Below, piece by piece: positions 5,880-14,237 of a stretch of 28,108 nucleotides of DNA. The position numbers and the translations under genes were made by a program. The stretch's first letter is position 1, and every line of letters starts with the position of its first letter. Source of the DNA: JAPLYB01 sp964481435 (GTDB taxonomy: Archaea > Nanobdellota > Nanobdellia > Pacearchaeales > UBA284); NCBI GenBank assembly GCA_964481435.1, contig CAYZTH010000008.1, positions 1 to 28,108 on the forward strand, given 5' to 3'. A model generated the notes under the pieces. That model worked only from the letters and a program-made list of their open reading frames with translations. It was not told the origin of the DNA and did no database searches.

Positions 5880-7394
5880 ATGCAATTTATAAAAGAGTAT
5901 CTGGGCAAGGGATACTTGTTTGAGTCCGCCTTAGTCCAGTTTTTTAGAGAGGCTCTTGAGAAAGGAGTCTCAGAAGATGAATTAGCTAGCTTTGCTTCTA
6001 AAATAATCAGTATTAAATCACCGAAGCTAGTTCCAAAAGATTTTTTCTTATCAGATCTTAGGACTTATTATGGGCAATTCAGTGAAGCACTAAAGAAGTT
6101 CTTAGGGAAGGAAGAAGTTAAGAAAGAAGAGCCAAAAAAAATAGAGGAGGTTAAAGAAGTTGAAATCCTAGAGGAGTATGAATTTAAGACAAAAAAGATA
6201 ACTGTGGAGGATTTTGTGAAATATTTTAGAGACAGATACAGTTTTTTGAAAGAAATTCTTCAAGAGAGGCACATGGAGGGCCTATGTAGTATAGGGAAAC
6301 TCTCTGGACAGCAGAGGCAAGTCTCAATAATCGGAATGGTTTATGATAAAAGAGTTACAAAGAATAAAAATGTTATTATTGAGTTAGAGGATTTAACCGG
6401 AAGAGTTAGTGTTCTGATAAGACAGAACAACAAAGACTTGATTGAGAAAACAAGAGACCTGATATTAGATGAGGTTGTTGCAATCAGGGGTTCTGGATCT
6501 AATGAGATTATTTTTGCAAATGATTTGATATATATGGATGTCGCAAAAGAAATAAAGAAAGCTCCTGAAGAGAACTATGCAGCATTTGTAGCAGATGTGC
6601 ACGTGGGTTCTTCTAAGTTCTTGGAGTCAAATTTTTTAAGATTTATTGATTGGTTAAATGGAGATATAGGCTCTGATAAGCAAAAAGAACTTGCAAAGAA
6701 GATAAGATACCTTTTTGTTTTAGGAGATAATATTGACGGTGTTGGGGTCTATCCTAAACAAGAGTCAGAGCTTGTGATTAAGGATATTTATGAGCAGTAT
6801 ACTCATTTAGCAGATATGTTAAAAAAAATAAGAAAAGAGGTGATTATTATCTTGTGCGCAGGAGGAAAACACGATTCTGTCTGTCATGTTGAACCGCAGC
6901 CAAAGATTCCAAAGGATGTCGCTCCGGGTTTGTATGAAATGGAAAACCTTATCCTTACAACAAATCCGTCTTGGGTGAGAATAGCACAGTCAAAAGATTT
7001 CTCTGGAATTGATGTTTTAATGTATCATGGAGACTCTTTTGATTATTATATGGATGCGGTTGAATCTCTAAGGCTAGTTAATTCTAAGACAAAGCCGGAT
7101 TTGATAATGCATTTCTTATTGAAAAAAAGGCATCTTGCACCATCGCATACTTCAACAACTTATTATCCTGCTGAAAGAGATTTTTTGGCAATCAAGAAAA
7201 TTCCGGATGTGTTTGTTGCAGGCCATATCCATAAGAGCGGAGTTTCAAGATACAATGGGATTCTGACTGTCTCTTGTGCGTGTTGGCAATCTAAAACCCC
7301 CTATCAAGAAAAGTTTGGTCACGAACCAGATCCATGCAAAGTTCCTTTATTAAATTTAAAAACAGGAAAAGCAAGCATCGTAGATTTCAGTTGA
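5880..7394 (+). CDS. polB: DNA polymerase D small subunit (DP1)
   Basis: DP1 is the regulatory and proofreading subunit of archaeal replicative polymerase D. The 504-residue product has a helical N-terminal region, a lysine/glutamate-rich linker (about residues 75-105), an OB fold (about 140-220) and a calcineurin-like phosphoesterase domain. The latter carries FVADVHVG, LGDNID, AGGKHDSV, MYHGDSFD and AGHIH motifs, ending in a PDPCKVPLLNLKTG tail. The metal-site motif normally GNHD reads GKHD here (Lys330). I chose ATG 5880, which has CCGGAG about 7 nt upstream; an in-frame TTG at 5850 would add 10 residues but lacks a ribosome site. It is followed 13 bp later by the large subunit gene. Confidence 0.95.
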   Translation: MQFIKEYLGKGYLFESALVQFFREALEKGVSEDELASFASKIISIKSPKLVPKDFFLSDLRTYYGQFSEALKKFLGKEEVKKEEPKKIEEVKEVEILEEYEFKTKKITVEDFVKYFRDRYSFLKEILQERHMEGLCSIGKLSGQQRQVSIIGMVYDKRVTKNKNVIIELEDLTGRVSVLIRQNNKDLIEKTRDLILDEVVAIRGSGSNEIIFANDLIYMDVAKEIKKAPEENYAAFVADVHVGSSKFLESNFLRFIDWLNGDIGSDKQKELAKKIRYLFVLGDNIDGVGVYPKQESELVIKDIYEQYTHLADMLKKIRKEVIIILCAGGKHDSVCHVEPQPKIPKDVAPGLYEMENLILTTNPSWVRIAQSKDFSGIDVLMYHGDSFDYYMDAVESLRLVNSKTKPDLIMHFLLKKRHLAPSHTSTTYYPAERDFLAIKKIPDVFVAGHIHKSGVSRYNGILTVSCACWQSKTPYQEKFGHEPDPCKVPLLNLKTGKASIVDFS

Positions 7395-7407
7395 ATATAA
7401 ATTAAAA

Positions 7408-10400
7408 ATGGAAAAATATTTTCATGAAATTGAAGGTTGTGTTAAGCACGAGTATGCTATAGCTGGAGCAGCGAGAGAGAGGGGCTTTGACCCGATGGAT
7501 AAGGTAGAAGTATTATTAGCTACTAACCTTGCTGAAAAAGCCCTTGGTCTGATTTCTACAATTTATCCTCAACTCAATGATAAAAAAATTATAAATAGAA
7601 TACTTGAACTTGAAAAAGAGTATGGTCCTTTGGATACGGCGGTATCTTTTAAGATTGCAGAAGAGATAGCTAAAGAGAAGTTCTGCAAGTTTGAGTCTTT
7701 ATTACAAGCAATGGAGGCGGGAATAAGGGTCGGGTTTGCTTATACTACTCTTGGGGTTGTTTCTTCTCCAATTGAGGGATTTACAGAGCTTAAAATAGAG
7801 AAGACTAGAGATGGAAAGGAGTATTTTAAAGCTTATTTTTCTGGACCAATAAGAAGCGCTGGAACAACTGCTTCCTGTGTAGTTCTGATGTTAATTGATT
7901 ATCTGAGGGAGAAGTTTGGTTTTGCAAAATATGACCCTGATGAACTTGAGATAAAGAGATATGTTACAGAGATATACGATTATCATGAGAGGGTCACAAA
8001 TTTGCAGTATCTTCCAACAGAGGAAGAGGCTGAATTCTTAGCAAGGAATATTCCTATACAGATTGCTGGCGAGCCAACTGAAAAAAGAGAGGTCTCTAAC
8101 TTTAAGGATTTGCCAAGAGTAGAGACAAATTTTATTCGAGGAGGAATGTGTCTGATCTTTTCAGAGGGACTTGCTCAGAAAGCGCAAAAAGGCCTGAGAT
8201 TATTAAAAGGAGTTCAGGCAAAAGGCTTTGTGTCAACTGGCTGGAATTTTTTAGATGAGTATCTAGTTATTCATAAGAAAAGAGAGAAAGGAACAACAGA
8301 TACTTCGCCGACATATATTAAAGATCTTGTTGCAGGAAGACCTGTTTTTTCTCATCCATCGAGATCAGGGGGATTCAGGTTCAGATATGGAAAATCAAGA
8401 GTCTCGGGTTTTTCTGCTACATCTGTACATCCTGCTACCATGGCCATATCTAATTGTTTTTTATCTACTGGAACTCAATTAAAGACCGAGAAGCCTACAA
8501 AAGGGTGTGTTATAACCTCTTGTGACACCATTGATGGCCCAATAGTTAAGCTAAAAAACGGAAGTACTAGAAAATTAGTTGATTTTGAGGAGTCTAAAAA
8601 AATCTACAAGGATGTTGAAGAAATAATCTATATTGGAGATATTCTTTATTCTCTTGGGGATGTAATGAACAGAAACTATGAGCTGCTTAAACCCGGTTAT
8701 GTTGAAGAGTGGTGGGAACTTGAGCTAAAGAAAGCAGTTAGTGTTGGAGAAGAGGATGAAGAAAAAAAGAAAGAGAAATTCAAATTATTAGGAATAGAAA
8801 AGTATCATGTGTCAATTGATCAAGCAATTCATTTATCAGAAACATTTAAGGTTCCCATGCATCCAAAGTATATTTTTTATTGGAGCCAGATAAGCGTTGA
8901 TTCTCTTCTTGGTTTAATGGATTGGATAAAAGCAGGAGTTATCGGAGATGATAAGATTATTCTTCCTTATAATCGAGTTGAGAAAGAGAAATTCAAGATA
9001 GGGAAGAGAGCCTTGGAAATAATTGGTGCAGAGCATGACGTAACTATTGAGAATGTTGTTCTAAGCAAGGAAGAGAGCAGAGCAATTCTATTAAATCTAG
9101 GAATAGAAAAGAAAGATTTTGATGAAAAATTTGTAGCGTATTCCAAAAAGATAGAAAACCTTAGAGAAAAAGAAACGAAAGTATTGGATTTCATAAATAA
9201 TCTTTCTAAATTCAAGATAAAAGACAAAGCAGGAACATTTATCGGAGCGAGAATGGGAAGACCCGAGAAAGCAAAGCCAAGAGAATTGAAAGGCTCACCC
9301 CATGTATTGTTTCCAGTTGGAGAAGAAGGAGGAAAATTGAGGAGCTTTCAGGCAGCAATAGAAAAAGGAAGTGTCCGGGCAGATTTTCCAATTTATTTTT
9401 GTGATGCCTGCAATAAGGAGACTGTTTATTTTATCTGCGAGACCTGCGGGGCAAAGACGCGAAAAATGAATTATTGCCATATGTGTGGAAAAAAATCTTT
9501 TTCAGAGGGTTGTAGCGTGCACGGAAAGATGAAACCCTATATGGAAAGAAGAATTAATATCAATGATTATTATAAAATTGCTCTGAAAAAGGCAGATATT
9601 CAAAATATTTTGAAGATTGTCAAGGGAGTTAAGGGAACAAGTTCTGAGAGTCATACTCCAGAGAATATCGTTAAGGGTATTTTGAGAGCTAATTTTGGTT
9701 TGCATGTGAATAAAGATGGAACAATAAGATATGATGTAACTGAATTGCCCATAACGCACTTCAAAGCAAAAGAAATTGGCACAAGCATTGAAAAGTTGAA
9801 GGAACTAGGATATAATCTGGATATTGATGGCAAAAAACTCGAGAATGATAATCAAATCCTCGAACTTAAACCCCATGATATTCTTCTTCCCTCGTGTCCT
9901 GATTCTGATGATGAGAAAGCAGACCATATGTTCATCAATGCAACTAAGTTTATTGATGCTTTACTTGTTAAGCTTTATGGATTAAAAGAATTCTATAATG
10001 TGAAGACAAGAGACGATTTAATAGGAAAGTTGACAGTTACAATGGCCCCCCATAATTGTGCCGGTGTTGTAACTAGGATTATTGGATTCTCGAAAGTTCA
10101 AGGATTAGTTGCTTCTCCATATCTTCATGCAGCAGTCAGAAGGGATTGTGATGGGGATGAAGTAGCAGTTATGTTATTAATGGATGTTTTGATTAACTTC
10201 TCTAGAAAATTTTTGCCTGCACATAGGGGCGGTACACAGGATGCGCCTCTTGTCTTAAATGCAAGAATCAGGCCTGGAGAGGTTGATGACCAGATCTTAG
10301 ACCTGGAGCTTTCTGAATATCCTTTGGAGATGTACGAACTTGCTGAAAAAGGCGAGCACTCTTCTAAAGTTGTTGTTGACAATGTAAAAAAAAGATTAAG

Positions 10401-10914
10401 AGAGGGAAAGGATCCCTTGATTAATACCCGGTCTACACACGATACTGATGATTTCAATCATGGTGTTGTGAATTCTTCATACAAATCGATTCCGAGTATG
10501 CAAGAGAAAGTAGACAAGCAAATGGAACTTGTGCAGAAGATAAGGGCCGTTGATGAGGCAGATATCGCTAGATTGATAATTGAGAGGCATTTTATTAGAG
10601 ACATAAAGGGAAATTTTAATAAATTTACACAGCAGCATTTTAGGTGTGTTGATTGCAATGAAATTTATAGGAGGCCGCCTTTATGTGGAAAGTGTATAAG
10701 GGTAAAGAATGATGAAAGTGTATGCGGAGGAAAGATAATATTTACAATTGCGGAGGGTTCAATAATAAAGTATCTTGAAACTGCAACGAACCTGACAAAA
10801 AATTATGCGGTTCCTGCTTATACCAAACAGAGCTTGGATCTTGCAAGATGGTCTATAGAGAGTATGTTTGGAAAGCAGACGGAGAAACAGCAGGCGCTTG
10901 GGAAGTTCTTTTAA
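7408..10914 (+). CDS. polC: DNA polymerase D large catalytic subunit (DP2)
   Basis: DP2 is the catalytic subunit of polymerase D, with a two-barrel active site related to multisubunit RNA polymerases. The 1168-residue frame is full length and shows no intein. Visible parts are the N-terminal domain (MEKYFHEIEG...), FSGPIRSAGTTAS (about 145-157), IRGGMCLIFSEGLAQKA, and a zinc module with several CxxC pairs (about residues 664-705). The catalytic segment is RRDCDGDEVAVMLLMD (about 911-926), containing the paired aspartates. A second zinc site is CVDCNEIY...CGKC (about 1080-1095). The last eight residues, QQALGKFF, are a textbook PCNA-interacting QxxLxxFF box. Its stop overlaps the stop of the convergent gene by 3 bp. 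Co-transcription with cdc6 and polB is likely. Confidence 0.97.
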   Translation: MEKYFHEIEGCVKHEYAIAGAARERGFDPMDKVEVLLATNLAEKALGLISTIYPQLNDKKIINRILELEKEYGPLDTAVSFKIAEEIAKEKFCKFESLLQAMEAGIRVGFAYTTLGVVSSPIEGFTELKIEKTRDGKEYFKAYFSGPIRSAGTTASCVVLMLIDYLREKFGFAKYDPDELEIKRYVTEIYDYHERVTNLQYLPTEEEAEFLARNIPIQIAGEPTEKREVSNFKDLPRVETNFIRGGMCLIFSEGLAQKAQKGLRLLKGVQAKGFVSTGWNFLDEYLVIHKKREKGTTDTSPTYIKDLVAGRPVFSHPSRSGGFRFRYGKSRVSGFSATSVHPATMAISNCFLSTGTQLKTEKPTKGCVITSCDTIDGPIVKLKNGSTRKLVDFEESKKIYKDVEEIIYIGDILYSLGDVMNRNYELLKPGYVEEWWELELKKAVSVGEEDEEKKKEKFKLLGIEKYHVSIDQAIHLSETFKVPMHPKYIFYWSQISVDSLLGLMDWIKAGVIGDDKIILPYNRVEKEKFKIGKRALEIIGAEHDVTIENVVLSKEESRAILLNLGIEKKDFDEKFVAYSKKIENLREKETKVLDFINNLSKFKIKDKAGTFIGARMGRPEKAKPRELKGSPHVLFPVGEEGGKLRSFQAAIEKGSVRADFPIYFCDACNKETVYFICETCGAKTRKMNYCHMCGKKSFSEGCSVHGKMKPYMERRININDYYKIALKKADIQNILKIVKGVKGTSSESHTPENIVKGILRANFGLHVNKDGTIRYDVTELPITHFKAKEIGTSIEKLKELGYNLDIDGKKLENDNQILELKPHDILLPSCPDSDDEKADHMFINATKFIDALLVKLYGLKEFYNVKTRDDLIGKLTVTMAPHNCAGVVTRIIGFSKVQGLVASPYLHAAVRRDCDGDEVAVMLLMDVLINFSRKFLPAHRGGTQDAPLVLNARIRPGEVDDQILDLELSEYPLEMYELAEKGEHSSKVVVDNVKKRLREGKDPLINTRSTHDTDDFNHGVVNSSYKSIPSMQEKVDKQMELVQKIRAVDEADIARLIIERHFIRDIKGNFNKFTQQHFRCVDCNEIYRRPPLCGKCIRVKNDESVCGGKIIFTIAEGSIIKYLETATNLTKNYAVPAYTKQSLDLARWSIESMFGKQTEKQQALGKFF

Positions 10915-11795
10915 GAATCTTGATATTTTGGAATAAACCAATCGGGTGTTTTCCAGACCAATAAAGAAATTTTTCTGAACACTCTGAAATAATCTCTCCA
11001 TTCTGCTCTAGAGTTATCTAAGCATTTCCTAAAAGATTTTTCAGATTCTCTCAACATAATTCTTTTCATTTCTTTGTATTGCAAGCCGCATCTCGTGGGG
11101 AAGGTGTTTTGTCCTTCAGCCAGGTCCCTTTTATAATCGACTAAATCATCTATAATTTGGCCAAATTCCCCATAGAAACGTATTGGCGTTTCAATATCTG
11201 GAGATGATTTTTTGTCTACAATTCCATAAATACAGACCAGTTCAGCAGTATTTGATCCAATTTCTCTAGCTAAGTCAAGTAGTTTGCCCGCATCTTTTTC
11301 ATGCAAATTCGCGACTACTGCTTTTTTTAATTGTGATAAAACGGCATAAAATATGGAGACATCTGGGCAATCCCTGATCTGTTTATATAAGTCTCGTGTG
11401 AGCATCAATACTGCTTCCTGGCTCGCGGTGTTTCCAGTATATCTGTTTTTTCCAATTATTGTTTCAAAAATACCCTCACAGAATTGCATTTTTTCTTGAA
11501 TTGATTTGATTTCTTGATCTATGACATCATCGACAGAAGAGGACAGAGAAATAACCGAAGTACAACAGAGTCTAGCTTTTGGACTAACAGGAAGAGTTCT
11601 TGATATCCCATATAGTTCAGCAAAAACAATTCCTTTTGCCGCATGGCTTAGCGCACCAAATGAAAGAACTCTTTGTACAACTTCTGGATTAGAATCTTCT
11701 GATAATTTTGATAAGTAGGATTTCCAAAGAAGACTATTTTTTCTGCTTTGATAATATAATCCACTTGCAATACGGGTTTGATTTATTAAAGACAT
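10911..11795 (-). CDS. class I isoprenoid synthase-like protein
   Basis: The 294-residue, helix-rich protein carries two aspartate-rich motifs typical of class I isoprenoid synthases: SVDDVID (D89, D90, D93) and GQIIDDLVDYKRDLAEGQNTFP (D216, D217, D220 with the following RD). These coordinate magnesium and the diphosphate of allylic substrates in prenyltransferase/terpenoid-synthase folds. The spacing of about 127 residues is normal. The GQN-TFP segment resembles the KxxT/P region after the second motif of trans-prenyltransferases. The KGIVFAELYG helix near residue 54 stands where other members have a KR-type diphosphate site. Chain length or cyclising activity cannot be told. It lies 24 bp after the parvulin gene on the same strand, and its stop codon overlaps that of polC. 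Confidence 0.65.
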   Translation of the reverse strand: MSLINQTRIASGLYYQSRKNSLLWKSYLSKLSEDSNPEVVQRVLSFGALSHAAKGIVFAELYGISRTLPVSPKARLCCTSVISLSSSVDDVIDQEIKSIQEKMQFCEGIFETIIGKNRYTGNTASQEAVLMLTRDLYKQIRDCPDVSIFYAVLSQLKKAVVANLHEKDAGKLLDLAREIGSNTAELVCIYGIVDKKSSPDIETPIRFYGEFGQIIDDLVDYKRDLAEGQNTFPTRCGLQYKEMKRIMLRESEKSFRKCLDNSRAEWRDYFRVFRKISLLVWKTPDWFIPKYQDS

Positions 11796-11819
11796 TTTTT
11801 ACTTGATTCAAAAACCTCT

Positions 11820-12104
11820 TTAGCCCCAAATATCTTCGACTCGGATAATGTGCCAGCCGAATTGAGTTCTGACTGGGCCTACAATTTGACCTTTTTTTGC
11901 ATTAAAGATAGCTTGTTCAAACTCTCGAACCATTTGACCTCTGCCAAATTCTCCTAGTGAGCCGCCCTTCTTTCTTGATGGGCAGAGAGAGAATTCTTGT
12001 GCAAGCTTCTCAAAACTCTCACCTTTTTGTATTCTGGCCATAAGGGCCTTTGCTTCCTCTTCTGTCTTTACGAGGATATGTGATGCTTTTGCTTTATTTG
12101 CCAT
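11820..12104 (-). CDS. parvulin-type peptidyl-prolyl isomerase
   Basis: This is a 94-residue single-domain parvulin of the PpiC type, which speeds cis-trans isomerisation of proline bonds. It has the family's ordered motifs: KASHILVKTEEEA, then GESFEKLAQEFSLCPSRKKGGSLGEFGRGQMVREFEQAIF, then VGPVRTQFGWHIIRVED. Length is that of the minimal catalytic domain, with no signal peptide or anchor, so it is cytosolic. On the minus strand a CTTTTTAAATC box lies about 25 nt before the ATG at 12104, giving a probable leaderless message. The isoprenoid-synthase-like gene follows 24 bp downstream and may be co-transcribed. Confidence 0.95.
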   Translation of the reverse strand: MANKAKASHILVKTEEEAKALMARIQKGESFEKLAQEFSLCPSRKKGGSLGEFGRGQMVREFEQAIFNAKKGQIVGPVRTQFGWHIIRVEDIWG

Positions 12105-12212
12105 GAAGTTGGATGATAGAATGATTTAAAAAGTTTTTCGTGCGATTATTCAAAGTTGATGTTTTTTAAACATTTCGAAAGGAATATAAACCGGCTCTTT
12201 CTTAGTCCTAAA

Positions 12213-12440
12213 ATGGCCAGAACTAAAAAGGCTAACCAAGACGTTCACGATGAACTTGCTAAGGAAATCGGGGATGAGTTTGAGAGTGGAGAGGATGAAT
12301 CTGAGTTGATTAGAGCAACAGACGATGCTAGGCAGGGGCAATCTGCCGAGATCAAGGATCATAAGGGAAGAAAGCTAAAAATTAGGGTTGAAAGGATAGA
12401 CCCAGAGACTGCTACTGACGATTCTAAGGGTTATTGTTAA
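12213..12440 (+). CDS. small acidic hypothetical protein, 75 aa
   Basis: I do not recognise this protein. The 75 residues begin MARTKKANQDVHDELAKEI, pass through an acidic stretch (GDEFESGEDESELIRATDD) and end with a short basic beta-like segment (GRKLKIRVERID) and a cysteine at the C-terminus. There is no membrane helix. I chose ATG 12213 because GAATATAAAC (12182-12191) is centred 26 nt upstream, as for other leaderless genes here; an in-frame ATG at 12156 lies before that box. The gene converges on the DUF112 membrane-protein gene with 17 bp between stops. A nucleic-acid or ribosome partner is possible but nothing proves it. Confidence 0.65.
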   Translation: MARTKKANQDVHDELAKEIGDEFESGEDESELIRATDDARQGQSAEIKDHKGRKLKIRVERIDPETATDDSKGYC

Positions 12441-12457
12441 ATAAATGTGGATCTCCC

Positions 12458-13657
12458 TCAAATAAGATACCAGATTATCACTGGAAGAATCAAGGAACCC
12501 ATCAAGAAGATTTTCTTAATTCCTAAAAGAGAGCAAAATATGCCTAGACAGGTAGAAGTTATTAAGACTATTAGGGCTAGCCAGCCAGAGATTATGGGCG
12601 TTAGAATGATTAAGAAGAGGATGATGGAGAAGCAGAGCCATTTGTAGTTCACTTTTTCAATGAATTTTGTAAATTTTCTTGCAAGGAAGAGAGTCAGTGG
12701 AAATAAAATTAATCCAACAACTAGTGCAATAACCATCAGGAGGGTGAGCTGAGAGAGTGAAAAATCAGGAAGAAATTTTCCAACAAAGACTGCAACCCCT
12801 GACCGCGGTTTCTTTATTGCATATAGTGCGACAAAACTTAATAGTGCGGTTATTGAATTGACTGCGCCAAGAAGAATTAAGAAGGATTTTTCTTGAATTT
12901 TTTTAATTGAAGAGGCTATGACTCCTGCTTGGGCAGCACCTAGGCCGGGTAGGAAAGAGACCAGGCTTGAGGAGATTATACTCAGACTAAGAGATTTGAA
13001 AAGATCTTTTTTATTTATCTTTGTTTTTTTAAGGGATTGTTTTGGGATTTTAACATTCTGGAAGAAACTTAGAGTCAGTAGAGAGGTACCAAAAAGGCCC
13101 GTGAATAAAGGAAATAGGGGTTGTTTGATTACAGAGAAATTTAGGACTGCATAGCCCAGGATTCCTGCGAGAATAAAAACCAATGCAGCCAGGATTTTGA
13201 AGTTCTTTTTTTCTTTTAGGATTAAGAAGAGAGAGAGCGCAATTAGAAGAAAAGCCATTATCTTAGAAAGATAGGGATAGAATAAAGGTGCTGTCGGAAT
13301 AAAGATTATGGAGAGAATAATTGCAATGATTATTCCGGCTAGGCAGCCAACTGAAGTGAGCTTGATTGCTTCATAGCCTTTGCCTTCAAGTAGCATGCGG
13401 TGGCCTGGTAGAATACTCAGGGCCGTATCTCCTTCCGGTGCTCCCAAGAATATTGACGGAAGGAAGTCAATGAATATGTGGGTTATTGTCAAGGAGATAA
13501 TGAATACTGCAAGAACTAGGGGGTTCGTGATTGAGAGAAAAAAAGCAGATTGAATAAATAGAAGAGTTGCAACAAGATTTATATGAATTCCAGGAATTAG
13601 TCCTGAGATGATTCCACAAACGATGCCAATCAGGACTGCCAGTATGATTTCTAGCAT
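12458..13657 (-). CDS. DUF112/TctA-family multispanning membrane protein
   Basis: The 399-residue protein is almost entirely hydrophobic, with roughly ten membrane segments. It shows the TctA-like repeat features: GIVCGIISGLIPGIHIN at the N-terminus, GAPEGDTALSILPGHRMLLEGKGYEAIKL (about residues 73-101), and a second-half counterpart SFLPGLGAAQAGVIASS (about 238-254). The C-terminus LLGIKKIFLMGSLILPVIIWYLI matches the usual xxHLMGxLLxPVxL ending, so the frame really extends to 12458. In bacteria TctA is the large subunit of tripartite tricarboxylate transporters. Here no TctB/TctC partners are seen, so substrate and mechanism are unknown. It follows the OB-fold membrane protein by 13 bp on the same strand. 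Confidence 0.8.
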   Translation of the reverse strand: MLEIILAVLIGIVCGIISGLIPGIHINLVATLLFIQSAFFLSITNPLVLAVFIISLTITHIFIDFLPSIFLGAPEGDTALSILPGHRMLLEGKGYEAIKLTSVGCLAGIIIAIILSIIFIPTAPLFYPYLSKIMAFLLIALSLFLILKEKKNFKILAALVFILAGILGYAVLNFSVIKQPLFPLFTGLFGTSLLTLSFFQNVKIPKQSLKKTKINKKDLFKSLSLSIISSSLVSFLPGLGAAQAGVIASSIKKIQEKSFLILLGAVNSITALLSFVALYAIKKPRSGVAVFVGKFLPDFSLSQLTLLMVIALVVGLILFPLTLFLARKFTKFIEKVNYKWLCFSIILFLIILTPIISGWLALIVLITSTCLGIFCSLLGIKKIFLMGSLILPVIIWYLI

Positions 13658-13670
13658 TCTACCTCTTTTT

Positions 13671-14048
13671 TTAGCTTAAAATTTTTATTTTGCTTGCTTC
13701 TATCTGGGTTTCATTTTCGTATTCTGAGACTTTTCCAGTAACTTGAAGGATTTGGTTTTGAGTTAAGTTTATGTCTCGTCTCCAGACCACGGTTATCTGG
13801 TTGGATTGATTTTTTAGAGTGATGAGGATTATTGGGTTTGGATAGTCTGGGCTTTTTATTTTTTGAACATCCTCTACTTGGCCCTGAACTTGGACATATT
13901 CGTCAAGCATCTTCTTGTTTATGTCAGAGATCTTGATTAGTTTTGGTTCAAGAGTCTGTGCAAGAAGAACAATAATGAAGATGCCGATGATTGAAAGAAT
14001 GAGGGAAAGGGTTTTTTGGTCTTTTGGATTTTTTAGGAGCTTGGGCAT
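13671..14048 (-). CDS. membrane-anchored OB-fold protein
   Basis: The 125-residue product has one N-terminal membrane segment (about residues 14-34, LSLILSIIGIFIIVLLAQTL). A single OB-fold-like domain follows (about 40-125: YVQVQGQVEDVQKIKSPDYPNPIILITLKN...ITVVWRRDI...LQVTGKVSEYENETQIEASKI). This repeats the pattern of nucleic-acid-type anticodon-binding OB folds, though on an extracytoplasmic or membrane-proximal position its ligand may differ. I chose ATG 14048; a TTG at 14069 would add seven residues. TATATTTAAAA lies upstream on the minus strand. It is probably the first gene of a pair with the DUF112 transporter-like protein. Confidence 0.7.
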   Translation of the reverse strand: MPKLLKNPKDQKTLSLILSIIGIFIIVLLAQTLEPKLIKISDINKKMLDEYVQVQGQVEDVQKIKSPDYPNPIILITLKNQSNQITVVWRRDINLTQNQILQVTGKVSEYENETQIEASKIKILS

Positions 14049-14093
14049 TATTCTTAAGGTATTCAACAATTTTAAATATAGTGATTAGGGAAT

Positions 14094-14205
14094 ATATGGG
14101 CGGATTAAGTTAGGTGCGCTTTAGAGTGTTTAATGCGCTTTGTTTTAGAAAGGGTTTTTAGCGAAGACAAAATCTTTTTATTTAGGATATAAACATATGG
14201 GCGGA
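14094..14205 (+). repeat. exact 11-nt direct repeat before tyrS
   Basis: ATATGGGCGGA occurs at 14094-14104 and again at 14195-14205, 101 bp apart. Between them are two GCGCTTT copies and a TATA-like GATATAAAC (about 14187-14195) that fits transcription of tyrS. No reading frame of useful size is present. The repeats may be an operator or chance. Confidence 0.5.
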
Positions 14206-14237
14206 AGATTTAAGAATTTAGAAATATTCTGTTTCTC

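Noticed and set aside
12447..12647. 66-residue plus-strand frame with GTG start
   Set aside because: It lies opposite the C-terminal end of the DUF112 membrane protein, whose conserved LMGSLILPV ending shows that the minus-strand frame is the real one. No promoter or ribosome site supports the plus frame.
14049..14069. TTG start adding seven residues to the OB-fold membrane protein
   Set aside because: The ATG at 14048 agrees better with the distance to the upstream TATA-like element.
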